Counted from the stretch's first letter, positions 19,081 through 27,979 are shown. The stretch is 64,000 nt of DNA from Marinospirillum celere (GCF_900112235.1 NZ_FOLH01000003.1:372001-436000), one strand, 5' to 3'. Numbers and translations are program-made. Notes: a model not told the origin generated them from the letters alone.

Positions 19081-19866
19081 TTAGAAGCGAACGCCTAAGG
19101 CAAGACTTAGGCTTCGTGAACGGCTGTCAGCAAGGTCATCGGCAGCCGATTCATCAACTGTCCAGTGTTCCAGCTTAACCCTTGACGTTAGGGTGCGGCC
19201 ATTATCAAACACATAGTCCAGTCCAACCCAGCCTGCATAGCCGTAACCATCCGCTTGGGTAGGGCTGGCTGTGGTGCCTCCAGAATATCTTTCCCAGCCT
19301 TTAACCAGAACACGATACTCACCACCGACGATCAGAAAGCTGGAGTGATCAAAGCGCATACCTATATCCAGCCCAAAAGGCAGATAGGCATACTGCATTC
19401 GACTTTTGCCTTCAGGGTTGTCCCTGACTTCTGTTCCCTGCCAGCCAACACCGGTCCAGATTGCCAGATCTCCGCCTGCCGGCAGGGATAGATTCATGGC
19501 ACCCACCTGGTAAGAAAAGTGGCTATGCAGCACCCGGGCACTTTCATCAGTCGCAGAGGTTTGCTCACTGGAGTCATTGAAAGTACGTCCGAGGCTCAAA
19601 CGGTGATAGGCAAAGTTTTCGCCAATCACTTCAAAGTCCACATTTAACTGGAAAAGATGGGCATCCAATTGGAAGTCAGCTGCCGAGGATTTGTGGTCCA
19701 GGCTCTTGTAGCTGACCGAAGGAGTCAGGAAAACAGCGGTTCCACGCTGGCTGGCTTCGGTCACTGAAGATTCAGACGCGGCAGCTGAAGACTGCGCCCA
19801 GACAGGGGTCAGAAAGAACCCCAAGACCAAAAGGCTGGTGAGTTGAGCAATTAATAAACGCTTCAC
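19081..19866 (-). CDS. Small outer-membrane beta-barrel protein
   Basis: 261 residues. A signal peptide (1-24, ending PVWAQ) precedes alternating hydrophobic/polar strands typical of an 8-12 stranded barrel, such as HFSYQVGAMNLSL and YGYAGWVGLDYVF. The protein ends in LGVRF, with the terminal Phe used by the Bam machinery. I recognise no specific family; substrate unknown. It is convergent with dapE, 8 nt apart. Confidence 0.65.
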   Translation of the reverse strand: MKRLLIAQLTSLLVLGFFLTPVWAQSSAAASESSVTEASQRGTAVFLTPSVSYKSLDHKSSAADFQLDAHLFQLNVDFEVIGENFAYHRLSLGRTFNDSSEQTSATDESARVLHSHFSYQVGAMNLSLPAGGDLAIWTGVGWQGTEVRDNPEGKSRMQYAYLPFGLDIGMRFDHSSFLIVGGEYRVLVKGWERYSGGTTASPTQADGYGYAGWVGLDYVFDNGRTLTSRVKLEHWTVDESAADDLADSRSRSLSLALGVRF

Positions 19867-19879
19867 AAAAGCTTCCTTT

Positions 19880-19916
19880 TCAAAAGGGCTGGCTATCTAG
19901 TGCAAGATACCAGCCC
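19880..19916 (-). terminator. Terminator of the membrane cold-shock-domain gene
   Basis: GGGCTGG...CCAGCCC arms (19916-19910 and 19892-19886) extended by TATCT/AGATA, then TTTTG on the minus strand. It starts 10 nt after the stop. Confidence 0.65.
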
Positions 19917-19925
19917 ATAAGCTGC

Positions 19926-20384
19926 TTAGCGGTTCAGAACAGAGACATCCTCAGCCTGTAATCCTTTCTCACCTTCTACGGCAGCGAATCTAACTCTTTG
20001 GCCTTCACGCAGGGTACGATGCCCTGTACCCCGAATGGAACGAAAGTGAACAAAGACTTCGCCCCCTACATCGCGAATAATGAAGCCAAACCCTTTATTG
20101 ACATTAAACCATTTGACGACCCCCTCTTCGCGGTCATCATCCATATCATCATCACTTCCCTGGTCCAGGTCATCGGCATCCACCCCGGCAACCTTGAGGC
20201 GCAAAAATTCATTGATACTTGCGGCCACCATCAAGAGTACAAAAACCAACAAATAGGTTTTGGCTGCAGCACTGCCTGCATCCGCTCCTTCAGGAGAAAC
20301 AGCAAGCAACGGCAAGACCAAAGGGGCAATAATCGCAACAACCAAACTAACCAGAATATTTCTTAACAAAGTATTATTAAGCAT
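19926..20384 (-). CDS. Membrane-anchored cold-shock domain protein
   Basis: 152 residues. Two predicted membrane helices (about 9-31 and 43-60) are followed by an acidic linker (DDLDQGSDDDMDDD, about 71-84). A complete cold-shock domain (about 87-152) carries RNP1 (KGFGFI) and RNP2 (VFVHF). Ordinary Csp proteins are about 70 residues and soluble; here the nucleic-acid-binding module is tethered to the inner membrane and faces the cytoplasm by the positive-inside rule. A role with membrane-associated mRNA is inference. No RNA thermometer-like leader was recognised. Confidence 0.8.
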   Translation of the reverse strand: MLNNTLLRNILVSLVVAIIAPLVLPLLAVSPEGADAGSAAAKTYLLVFVLLMVAASINEFLRLKVAGVDADDLDQGSDDDMDDDREEGVVKWFNVNKGFGFIIRDVGGEVFVHFRSIRGTGHRTLREGQRVRFAAVEGEKGLQAEDVSVLNR

Positions 20385-20551
20385 AAAATTTCTCGAAATC
20401 CATCATCTACAGGAATAAAAATAAAAACCTACCCACCCAGTTTCTCTGGTCAAGCAGGTACAAGCATGGCAGGCTTACCTTTATACGCCTACCAAGACCA
20501 TTATAACCACGTCAGCAGTAAAATGTTTAACCCCAAAAAGTACATAAATCC

Positions 20552-20770
20552 ATGAAAGATCATGAAAAACGACTTATTGCCCTGGAAACCCAGGCCGCTT
20601 TTCAGGATGACCTGATCGAAACCCTGAACCAACAGCTAGTTTTGCAGAGCAGGGAACTTCAGCAACTTCAACAACAGGTACAACTTCTTAATCAACGCTT
20701 AGCCAATCTTAGGGACGAACAAGAGGATAAACAGCCCGGTCAGGCTGATGAAAAACCACCCCATTATTAA
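20552..20770 (+). CDS. slyX: SlyX family protein
   Basis: 72 residues forming one long coiled coil (repeated LxxQ heptads, LALETQ... QQVQLLNQRL) with a polar PPHY tail, the standard SlyX form. Function is unknown in all bacteria. Convergent with the bolA-family gene, 6 nt apart. Confidence 0.9.
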   Translation: MKDHEKRLIALETQAAFQDDLIETLNQQLVLQSRELQQLQQQVQLLNQRLANLRDEQEDKQPGQADEKPPHY

Positions 20771-20776
20771 ATTGAT

Positions 20777-21091
20777 TTAGTGCGTGGCTCCCTGGCAATT
20801 CGGGGAGTCAGGCCTGGATTCCCCGCGCGCCTGCCATTCACTTGGCGTATACAGGTGTAATGCCAGAGCATGAACAGGCCCGGCAAGCTCATCGGCCAGC
20901 AGGGCATAAATCTTCTGATGACGCTTAACGGGCATCAGGGACTCAAAGCCTGGGCTGACCAGAGTGACCTTGAAATGGCTTTCCCTACCTGGGGGGCCCT
21001 TGTGTTGATCACTTTCATTTTCAATTTGCAGGTATTGCGGTTGCAAGGCTGCAACCAGTTTTTCGCGTATTGCTGCTTCTACTTGTGCCAT
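20777..21091 (-). CDS. BolA family protein
   Basis: 104 residues with the BolA class II KH-like fold and signature SHFKVTLVSPGFESLMPVKRHQ, including the conserved His that ligates [2Fe-2S] clusters together with monothiol glutaredoxin. It is nearer to BolA than to the short IbaG/YrbA form. Roles in cell shape, stress response and Fe-S trafficking are known for the family. It precedes nothing co-directional except the DUF3422 gene upstream, 32 nt away, with which it may share a transcript. Confidence 0.88.
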   Translation of the reverse strand: MAQVEAAIREKLVAALQPQYLQIENESDQHKGPPGRESHFKVTLVSPGFESLMPVKRHQKIYALLADELAGPVHALALHLYTPSEWQARGESRPDSPNCQGATH

Positions 21092-21123
21092 TATTTATCT
21101 CTCTGGGTTGCTAGGAACAAGCC

Positions 21124-22461
21124 TTAGTGCTCCCGTTCAGGATCACTGGCTTCAACAATAAACTTCTTGATCCTTCGGGTCACCCACCAAACACTACCGA
21201 CGACAAGCGGCACAGCTATGGCGGTTGCCAAATCCTTGTTCAAAGGTACACCTAGAGGCTCCAGGGCACCAAACAAGTAGCGCAAGAGGCTGATACCATA
21301 ATAGCTGATCGCAGCGATCGACAAGCCCTCAACCGTTTCCTGCATCCTCAGTTGAAGACGCGAACGGCGGTTCATCGAGGCCAAAAGGCGTCTGTTTTGT
21401 TCTTCCAGCTTAAGGTCAACGCGGGTTCGTATTAGATCACCGGCTCTTTCAATGCGTCTGGCCAGATCATCCAGCCTTAAGCTGACAGAGTCGCAGGTAT
21501 TGGCTGCAGGTGTCAGGCGTCGTCCAAAAAAGGCCGCCAAGGTAAAATTTGGACCCCGCTGGATTTCTTTAAGTTCTTCCAACCGTTTCATCACCAGCTG
21601 GTAGTAGGCTTTAGTTGCCGAAAAACGCGACAGGGTATCTGCCCGATGACGCTCTATTTGAGCGGCCATGGCGGTTAGCTGACGCAGCAGGGCCCGCTCC
21701 TCATCCAGACCTTCGGTATCTGAAAGCTCTGTGATAATTGCCGCCAACTGCATATCCAAACCACGCACCACGGGGGCCAGTTCCCGCGCAGGCTGAGCAC
21801 CCAGCAGGGCCATCAAGCGGTAGGTCTCCAGTTCCAAAACACGCAGAATCAAGCGGCCACTTTGGTTGTCATTTAAAGCATGGTTATGCATCAAAATACG
21901 TCCAAAGCTATCACCATGCATGCGGAAAGCACTCCAAAGAGTTGCCGCCCCTTCCATCAAACGACCACTAACCAATCGTTGGCCTTCAAAACAATCAGCC
22001 AACAATTCCCGGTCGAAGGCTGCTTCATCAGAACTGGCAGCCTCCAGGTGAACACCAACAACTAATTCACCGGGGATTTGTTCTAACCAATCCCTGGGTA
22101 ACAGGGAAAGCGCTGTTTGAGAAAAGGGCTGACCCTGTCTTCCGGGTCGAATAAAGGTATAGGTTACAAATTCGAGATGCCTCTCCCAGCGCACTTCCAA
22201 GTCACCCAGACGCTGATAAAAGCTGTTATCCTTCAAGGCCGGTGGATTAACACCATAGCGATCACAAAGATCAACCAAGTGTTGAAAATCCTTTTCTTTG
22301 TCGTTTTCATCCAAGAGAAGCGCCAGGTGCGACACCCGAACGGGTGTCGCTATGACAGGGAAAGGGCGAGCATGTAGCTCTTGATAGAGTGAATTTCTTA
22401 ACGGATGCATGCGCAGTGACAAGGCACCCGAATTTTGGCTGGTGATCTTGAGTTCAGACAC
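21124..22461 (-). CDS. DUF3422 family membrane protein
   Basis: 445 residues. The N-terminal signature LRNSLYQELHARPFP is typical of DUF3422. A long soluble part with a coiled-coil (about 255-345) leads to two C-terminal membrane helices (about 375-396 and 408-428), a topology superficially like CorA-type or SMC-like tethered proteins. Function unknown. The ATG has no obvious neighbours' overlap; it is upstream of the bolA-family gene on the same strand. Confidence 0.85.
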   Translation of the reverse strand: MSELKITSQNSGALSLRMHPLRNSLYQELHARPFPVIATPVRVSHLALLLDENDKEKDFQHLVDLCDRYGVNPPALKDNSFYQRLGDLEVRWERHLEFVTYTFIRPGRQGQPFSQTALSLLPRDWLEQIPGELVVGVHLEAASSDEAAFDRELLADCFEGQRLVSGRLMEGAATLWSAFRMHGDSFGRILMHNHALNDNQSGRLILRVLELETYRLMALLGAQPARELAPVVRGLDMQLAAIITELSDTEGLDEERALLRQLTAMAAQIERHRADTLSRFSATKAYYQLVMKRLEELKEIQRGPNFTLAAFFGRRLTPAANTCDSVSLRLDDLARRIERAGDLIRTRVDLKLEEQNRRLLASMNRRSRLQLRMQETVEGLSIAAISYYGISLLRYLFGALEPLGVPLNKDLATAIAVPLVVGSVWWVTRRIKKFIVEASDPEREH

Positions 22462-22524
22462 GGTTCCACCCTGAAGCTGAGTTTTTTCAGCATGATGCTA
22501 TGCCTCAGGGTGAACCGCAAGTCA

Positions 22525-25020
22525 TCAACTCAGTCGTCTGAGTAGTCGATGGGGCGCTTCATTCAAAGAAGAACGCAAAGCCAAATGGGCAAAAGCGGCT
22601 AATAAAACACCTCCAGCCAGGGGTGGTAACAGCCAAAACAAGGGCGCCGGCTCCCAGAGTAGATTGAATAACTGGCGAGACAGAAGGCTGTATAGCAGCT
22701 CACCCAACAAGGCCGCCAGAATCCCTGCTAAACCGCCCAGCATAAGGAATTCAGCCAATTGCCGACCTGCCAACTTAGCCCTTTGAGCCCCCATGACTTT
22801 CAGAAGTGCCTGCTCACGCTGACGGGCATCCAGACTGGCCATCATCAGCGCCCAGGTGACCAGCAAACCGGCAAGTAGAACAAACCCAAGCAGGTACTGA
22901 ACGCCTAAACTTAGCTGGCGTAAAATGCCTTCTGCCTGCGCCAAAATGGCGCGGACATCCAGGAAGGCAACACCTGGAAACTGACGACTAATTGCGCGCA
23001 TAAAGCTGCCTTCATCCTCTGGCATGGCAAAGCTGGCCAAGAAGGTATGAGGATGGTTTTCCAGCACTTGGGGCGGGAAGATCACATAAAAATTGGGATT
23101 AAAGCTTTCCCAATTCACATCCCGAACACTGGCAATTTCCGTTTCCACGCGGCTACCGGCCAAATTGAAACTAAGTCGGTCACCCAAATCCAGGCCCAGG
23201 CGCAGGGCCATTCCTGATTCTACAGAAATCGGTAACACCCCTTCAGGAACAACAACTTCATCCTGCCACCAGTGGCCGGATTCAACACGATTGCCTTCAG
23301 GCAGCTGCTCGCTCCAGGTCAAATTGAGTTCGCGCCTGAGGGTGTTGTCGTTTCTGGAAGCCGCAGGCACCTGGCTTTCCGCATCCTCACCATTAATTTG
23401 TGTCAACCGCCCTCTTAAGATCGGGTAGAGTTGGCTGTGTTCTAACTCCCAGGTTTCCAGCAAGGCAACAAAGTCTTCACGCTCGTGGGGCTGAATATCC
23501 ACCGCAAACTGACTGGGGCGCTGCTCGGGTAACTGGGCCTGCCAATCACCAACCAGCTGATCACCGCCGCGCGCCACCAAAAGCACAGCCATAAATGCCA
23601 GGGTAAAGGTGCTGAGTTGCAACAGGGTTTCGCCGGGATTACGCCCCAAACGGCGCAAACCCTGACGCCAGCGCCAAGGCAATTGCTGCAAACGGGTCAT
23701 CAGCAGTTTCAGAAGCAGCCAGCCCAGGCCTGCAACAGCCAGACCGATCAGCATCAAACCAGCCAGAGTCCAGAGGGTTAATAAAAGATCACCTGACAAC
23801 CAATAACCCAGACCCAGGGTTGCTATCCCCGCCAGGCCATAGGTTAAGGCTGCCGAACCACTGAGCTTCCAAGGCCGGGATTGCAGAACAGCCAGAGGAC
23901 TGACACGCGCCAGGCTCAACAAGGGCGCCAGTGAAAAGCCCATTAACAACCAAAGAGCCAGGGCAACTGCCGCAACCAGAGGCCAAACACTTGGTGGTGG
24001 TAAAGTCAGTGGTAATAAGGGCGCCAAGAGCTCAACCAACCCCAGGTGCGCCGCATAACCCAACAGGCCACCGACCAGACCAGCTGCCAAACCCAGCCAG
24101 AACAGCTGCAATAAAAACAGGTTTCTAACTCGGGCGCGGGACTGTCCCAAACAACGCAGTAAAGCCACTTCCTTGGCTTGGCGCTTGGCCTGACGCTGAG
24201 AAGCCAAAGCCACGGCCAAAGAAGCCAAGAGCACCGCAACCAAACCGGCCATGCTCAAATAACGACGCCCTTCATCCAAGGCTCTGGCCACTCCTGGGCG
24301 GTCTTCCTGCATATCTCTTAAGCGTTGATGAGATTCCAGGCGATCAGGAAGCTCGCTGCGCATCTGATCCAGCACCTGGCTAGTGGCTGTCATCCCCAAA
24401 TTCCAACGGGCACGACTTAAAGGCCCCAGCAGCGCACTGCCTTCCAAGCTGTTTAGATGAACCAGGGCACGGGGTGAAAAGCTAGCAAAACCACCGCTTT
24501 GATCTGGGGTTTCCAGCAAGTAAGCTGTAAATTTCAGCTCCAGATCCCCTACCTCGATCTGATCACCCAGGCTGGCATCCAGGCGCAGTGCCAAACCCGG
24601 CTCCAGCCAAACCTCACCCTCTAGAGGCGGCTCAGCCAAGTGAGTCTCACCTGTTGCTGTTTCTATACGGACTTGTCCAAGTAGCGGGTACTGGCTGTCT
24701 ACAGCGGTAATACTGATCAACAACATGGCCTCATCCAAACTCGCCATACTGGTTAAGCTAACCCGCTGAGACCACTGCAAACCCTGGGCATCCAGGTAGT
24801 CCAATAATTCCTGATCGGCTGCTTGGCGACCCGATACCACCAGATCACCGCCTGAAATCCTCGCGGCCTCATGATCCAGAGCTCCCTGCATACGGTCACC
24901 CACTACCCCCAAGAGGGTGGCACAGGCCACTGCCAGCATCAGAGCAATCAATAAAACCCGGTATTCGCCTGCTTTAACACCCCGCCAGGCCAAGCGCGCA
25001 GCAAGACGCAAATCCTTCAT
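22525..25020 (-). CDS. ABC transporter permease, YbbP/FtsX family
   Basis: 831 residues with the FtsX/MacB-type layout. One N-terminal membrane helix (22-41) leads into a large periplasmic domain, then three helices with a KEVALLRCLGQSRARV coupling loop (about 255-325). A central helical region, a second periplasmic domain and three C-terminal helices with EQALLKVMGAQRAKLAGRQ follow. Its start overlaps the ybbA-type ATPase stop by 4 nt. The pair is probably a mechanotransmission-type transporter or lipoprotein/lysophospholipid-related exporter; in E. coli, ybbAP neighbours tesA as here. Substrate not established. Confidence 0.88.
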   Translation of the reverse strand: MKDLRLAARLAWRGVKAGEYRVLLIALMLAVACATLLGVVGDRMQGALDHEAARISGGDLVVSGRQAADQELLDYLDAQGLQWSQRVSLTSMASLDEAMLLISITAVDSQYPLLGQVRIETATGETHLAEPPLEGEVWLEPGLALRLDASLGDQIEVGDLELKFTAYLLETPDQSGGFASFSPRALVHLNSLEGSALLGPLSRARWNLGMTATSQVLDQMRSELPDRLESHQRLRDMQEDRPGVARALDEGRRYLSMAGLVAVLLASLAVALASQRQAKRQAKEVALLRCLGQSRARVRNLFLLQLFWLGLAAGLVGGLLGYAAHLGLVELLAPLLPLTLPPPSVWPLVAAVALALWLLMGFSLAPLLSLARVSPLAVLQSRPWKLSGSAALTYGLAGIATLGLGYWLSGDLLLTLWTLAGLMLIGLAVAGLGWLLLKLLMTRLQQLPWRWRQGLRRLGRNPGETLLQLSTFTLAFMAVLLVARGGDQLVGDWQAQLPEQRPSQFAVDIQPHEREDFVALLETWELEHSQLYPILRGRLTQINGEDAESQVPAASRNDNTLRRELNLTWSEQLPEGNRVESGHWWQDEVVVPEGVLPISVESGMALRLGLDLGDRLSFNLAGSRVETEIASVRDVNWESFNPNFYVIFPPQVLENHPHTFLASFAMPEDEGSFMRAISRQFPGVAFLDVRAILAQAEGILRQLSLGVQYLLGFVLLAGLLVTWALMMASLDARQREQALLKVMGAQRAKLAGRQLAEFLMLGGLAGILAALLGELLYSLLSRQLFNLLWEPAPLFWLLPPLAGGVLLAAFAHLALRSSLNEAPHRLLRRLS

Positions 25021-25769
25021 TGGGCAGCTCCTGTCTGCTCATCGGCAAAAAGCTGACCTGCATCCAGGCGCAAGATCCGCTGGCAACGACTCGCCAACTG
25101 TTGATCATGAGTGACTAGTATCAAAGTCATCTGTTGATCACTGCTTCCTTGATCCTGATTTAAAGAAAAGAGCAGGTCAGCAATCTTGTGTCCGTTTTCG
25201 GCATCCAGGTTACCCGTAGGCTCATCAGCAAAGAGCACTGCCGGACGGGTTGCAAAGGCTCTTGCTATAGCGACCCTTTGCTGCTCACCCCCTGAAAGTT
25301 GTGAAGGGTGGTGACTGGCTCTGGGGCTCAAGCCCACTTTTTCCAGCCACAAGAGCGCCTGCTCTTCAGCATCTTTATCGCCGCGCAGTTCAAGCGGCAG
25401 CAGCACATTTTCCAGGGCCGTCAATTCAGGCAATAATTGAAAGGACTGAAAAATAAAGCCCACTTCCCGAGCGCGTACCGCAGCTCTTTCATCTTCACCC
25501 AAGCTACTGAAGTTTTGGCCCGACCAAAGCAACTCCCCTTCAGTTGGTGTATCCAAGCCTGCCAGCAATGCCAGGAGAGTTGACTTTCCTGCCCCTGAAG
25601 GGCCAAGTAACGCCAGGGTTTCACCCCGCTGGATCTGGAAATTCAAATCACGAAGAATCGTCAGATCACCGGTTTGTTGAGCTACTTTATAGCCTAAACT
25701 TTTTGCTTCCAGCAGCTTCTGAGAAAGCCTGTCTTTGATTGCGGTAGAATGTGAAGAATCTGAAGTCAT
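25017..25769 (-). CDS. ybbA: ABC transporter ATPase, YbbA family
   Basis: 250 residues. Walker A GPSGAGKST (56-64), Q-loop region FQSFQLLPE, signature LSGGEQQRVAIARA and Walker B VLFADEPTGNLD are all intact. The LolD/MacB-like subgroup pairs with FtsX-type permeases such as the next gene, which overlaps it by 4 nt. Its ATG lies only 25 nt from the start of the divergent tesA, so each promoter must lie inside or very near the other's coding sequence. Confidence 0.93.
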   Translation of the reverse strand: MTSDSSHSTAIKDRLSQKLLEAKSLGYKVAQQTGDLTILRDLNFQIQRGETLALLGPSGAGKSTLLALLAGLDTPTEGELLWSGQNFSSLGEDERAAVRAREVGFIFQSFQLLPELTALENVLLPLELRGDKDAEEQALLWLEKVGLSPRASHHPSQLSGGEQQRVAIARAFATRPAVLFADEPTGNLDAENGHKIADLLFSLNQDQGSSDQQMTLILVTHDQQLASRCQRILRLDAGQLFADEQTGAAQ

Positions 25770-25793
25770 TTTGCATCCATGGAGTCGTGGAAA

Positions 25794-26435
25794 ATGTTAG
25801 TAATACTCAAAAAAAGTGGTCTTTACTCGTGCCTGCTTGCTCTGCTGTTAGTCTTCAGCTTACCAGCAGCCAGTGATGAAAAGAAAACTCTACTCATTCT
25901 CGGTGATAGCCTGAGTGCCGCCTACAATATCCCCGAGTCCAGTGGCTGGGTGAGCCTGTTGGAAGAAAGAATGCACAGCCAAACCCCTGAGTGGCAGGTC
26001 GTTAATGCCTCAATTAGCGGAGAAACCACCAGCGGTGGACTCACCCGTCTACCCGACTTGCTACGACAATATCAGCCTGAAATCGTTCTGCTGGAATTGG
26101 CAGGAAATGATGGCTTACGTGGATTGCCACCCCAGCGTATAACCAGCAACCTGCAGCAAATGATTGATCTTAGCCAGGAAGCCGGAGCCCAGGTGCTTCT
26201 GGCCGGCATTCTTTTGCCCCCCAACTATGGCCGCCGTTATCTGGATGAGTTTGAAAAGATTTTTCCAAGCCTTGCAGAAGGCAATCAATTACCTCTGATT
26301 CCTTTCCTACTCAAAGGAGTGGCTGATCAGCCTGAACTCATGCAGGAAGATGCGATACACCCAACAGCCGAAGCCCAACCTGTTATCTTGGAAACGGTCT
26401 GGGAAGAGCTGCAGCCATTGCTTGATGCCCATTAA
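25794..26435 (+). CDS. tesA: Acyl-CoA thioesterase I / lysophospholipase L1
   Basis: 213 residues from the ATG at 25794, preceded by GGAG at nine bases; the ATG at 25779 has no ribosome site. A signal peptide (about 1-27) places it in the periplasm. SGNH hydrolase blocks: GDSLSAAY (Ser39), a Gly in GETTSGG, AGNDGLRG (Asn) and DAIHPTAEAQ (Asp/His). Hydrolyses acyl-CoA thioesters, lysophospholipids and some peptides or arylesters. Divergent from ybbA-ybbP, conserved synteny with E. coli. Confidence 0.95.
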   Translation: MLVILKKSGLYSCLLALLLVFSLPAASDEKKTLLILGDSLSAAYNIPESSGWVSLLEERMHSQTPEWQVVNASISGETTSGGLTRLPDLLRQYQPEIVLLELAGNDGLRGLPPQRITSNLQQMIDLSQEAGAQVLLAGILLPPNYGRRYLDEFEKIFPSLAEGNQLPLIPFLLKGVADQPELMQEDAIHPTAEAQPVILETVWEELQPLLDAH

Positions 26436-26575
26436 AAACCAAAGGGCTTTGCGTAACCCAGCGTATAGGAACCAACAGCAATTCACTGGGATGCGCCTGC
26501 GCTTAACATCTGGTTAAAACACAGTACCAAATGCTTGCAAACGCTCACATCATTGCCTGACTTTCCTGCTAAGAT

Positions 26576-26593
26576 AATTCCAATCTCGGAATT
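26576..26593. promoter_or_regulatory. Candidate operator upstream of nsrR
   Basis: Inverted repeat AATTCC-N6-GGAATT, 71 nt before the ATG and overlapping a GATAAT -10-like hexamer. Rrf2 proteins commonly regulate themselves through such AT-rich palindromes. It does not match the classical NsrR half-site closely. Confidence 0.3.
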
Positions 26594-26664
26594 CTGGCAA
26601 TTGAAGTGAAGAGCAGCCAAGGGAACCCGAGTTCTGGGTCAGAGAAATCCACGGAGGAAAAACC

Positions 26665-27132
26665 ATGCAGTTAACCCGACAAACTGACTATGCTATTCGA
26701 GTCATGATGTTTTTGGGCATACAGCAAGATGAAAACCTAGTCACGATCAGTGATATTGCCCAACATTTTGATATTTCGCGCAACCACCTAATGAAAATCG
26801 TCCATAAACTGGGCCAAATGGAATACATCCAAACCGTGCGTGGAAAATACGGTGGTCTGCGCTTGGAACGGGATACAAGTTCTGTCAATCTCGGCAAACT
26901 GGTCAAGGACTTTGAAACCACCTTGGAAGTTGTTGATTGCCAAAAACTGACCTGCCCTATCGCCGGTGCCTGTGAGCTTAAGCCCGTACTCAGAAAAGCC
27001 CAGGAAGCGTTTCTTGGGGTGCTCAATGACTACACCCTGCAAGACCTACTGACCAATCCAGCTGATCTACGTAGCTTGCTAGGTTTGGATACCAGTGAGG
27101 AACTACCGCTTCAGGTTATGGCTGTTTCCTAA
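26665..27132 (+). CDS. nsrR: Nitric-oxide-sensing Rrf2 repressor NsrR
   Basis: 155 residues. The start MQLTRQTDYAIR and winged-helix DISRNHLMKIVHKLG match NsrR. The three cluster ligands Cys92, Cys97 and Cys103 (DCQKLTCPIAGAC) and Asp8 are in place for a [4Fe-4S] cluster. Binding of NO relieves repression of NO-detoxifying genes; none (hmp, ytfE, nor) is in the window. GGAGG precedes the ATG. The C-terminal 15 residues exceed E. coli NsrR. The gene is followed by a terminator, then a LOV gene. Confidence 0.88.
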   Translation: MQLTRQTDYAIRVMMFLGIQQDENLVTISDIAQHFDISRNHLMKIVHKLGQMEYIQTVRGKYGGLRLERDTSSVNLGKLVKDFETTLEVVDCQKLTCPIAGACELKPVLRKAQEAFLGVLNDYTLQDLLTNPADLRSLLGLDTSEELPLQVMAVS

Positions 27133-27157
27133 ATATGGACATTTAACCTTAGTAAAA

Positions 27158-27190
27158 GGGAGTTGCATACAAGCAACTCCCTGTTCTTTG
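27158..27190 (+). terminator. Terminator of nsrR
   Basis: A 9-bp perfect stem GGGAGTTGC/GCAACTCCC with a 6-nt loop is followed by TGTTCTTTG, 26 nt after the nsrR stop. Confidence 0.75.
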
Positions 27191-27280
27191 TGCGTAAAGA
27201 ACTCAGTTCAGATTGAAATTTTAGCCATCAGACTGCATAGTTAAGAAAAGTATTAGACTGACACACGACTAAGGAAACCC

Positions 27281-27694
27281 ATGAAAGCCAAGCCTTTGAT
27301 CAGTCCCCAGCTTCTTGAACTCGTAGTCAATGAATCTCAGGATGGGATCGTTATCGCCGAACAAGAAGGTGATGAAAACATCCTGATATACGTCAACAAG
27401 GGCTTCGAGAAGCTAACCGGCTACACAGCCGATGAAATCCTTTACCAGGATTGCCGCTTTCTACAAGGCAATGATAGCGACCAGCCTGCACTGGACGAGA
27501 TACGTAAAGCCATCCGTGAAGGCAAACCCTGTCGCCAAACCCTGCGTAACTATCGTAAAGATGGCAGCCTCTTCTGGAATGAGCTCTCGATCACTCCTGT
27601 TTATAGTGATGATGATCAACTCACCTACTTTATTGGTGTTCAAAAGGACGTCACAGAACTGGTTCAATTGCGCCAGGAAACCGGCAAGGAATAA
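27281..27694 (+). CDS. Short LOV (blue-light) photoreceptor
   Basis: 137 residues, a single PAS/LOV domain with short flanking helices and no output domain. The flavin-binding motif reads YQDCRFLQG with the adduct cysteine Cys58 and Gln62. The FMN-contacting Asn90 (RNYRKDG), Asn100 (FWNELSI) and Gln121 (FIGVQKDVT) are conserved. Length and sequence closely resemble the short LOV proteins of Pseudomonas putida, which dimerise and form a light-induced flavin-cysteinyl adduct. The canonical motif starts with Asn (NCRFLQ); here it is Asp, as I recall for the P. putida proteins. AAGGAAA precedes the ATG. The partner is unknown. Confidence 0.9.
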   Translation: MKAKPLISPQLLELVVNESQDGIVIAEQEGDENILIYVNKGFEKLTGYTADEILYQDCRFLQGNDSDQPALDEIRKAIREGKPCRQTLRNYRKDGSLFWNELSITPVYSDDDQLTYFIGVQKDVTELVQLRQETGKE

Positions 27695-27772
27695 ATTTTT
27701 AAAATTTGCTTGTCAAAAAATTAAAAAGGCTCTATATAGCAGTTGTGGTCAACAACTGGAGTAGCCGGAACC

Positions 27773-27979
27773 ATGGGTCGTGAAGAAGTCGCTTACGATG
27801 ATGATGACGATTTTGAAGTCGCCGTCAATGATGATGATTATGAGTTGGATGTGGTCAGCAAAGACAGCCTGACCAACAGGGATGGCACCCCTATCGCCAA
27901 ACGTCGCATGATAGAAGCCCTGCTGGAAGAGCGTCGTCTCAAAAGGCAGTTGGATGATGAATACGACTTTGACGAATAA
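27773..27979 (+). CDS. PA3496-family small acidic protein
   Basis: 68 residues from the ATG at 27773 (an in-frame start at 27743 would add ten residues that do not fit the family). The N terminus is a run of Asp/Glu (YDDDDDFEVAV) and the C terminus has the conserved IEALLEERRLKRQLDDEYDF segment of the PA3496 family. Function unknown; the family is widespread in Pseudomonas and relatives and described as a putative envelope-integrity protein. Ends at a strong bidirectional terminator. Confidence 0.8.
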   Translation: MGREEVAYDDDDDFEVAVNDDDYELDVVSKDSLTNRDGTPIAKRRMIEALLEERRLKRQLDDEYDFDE

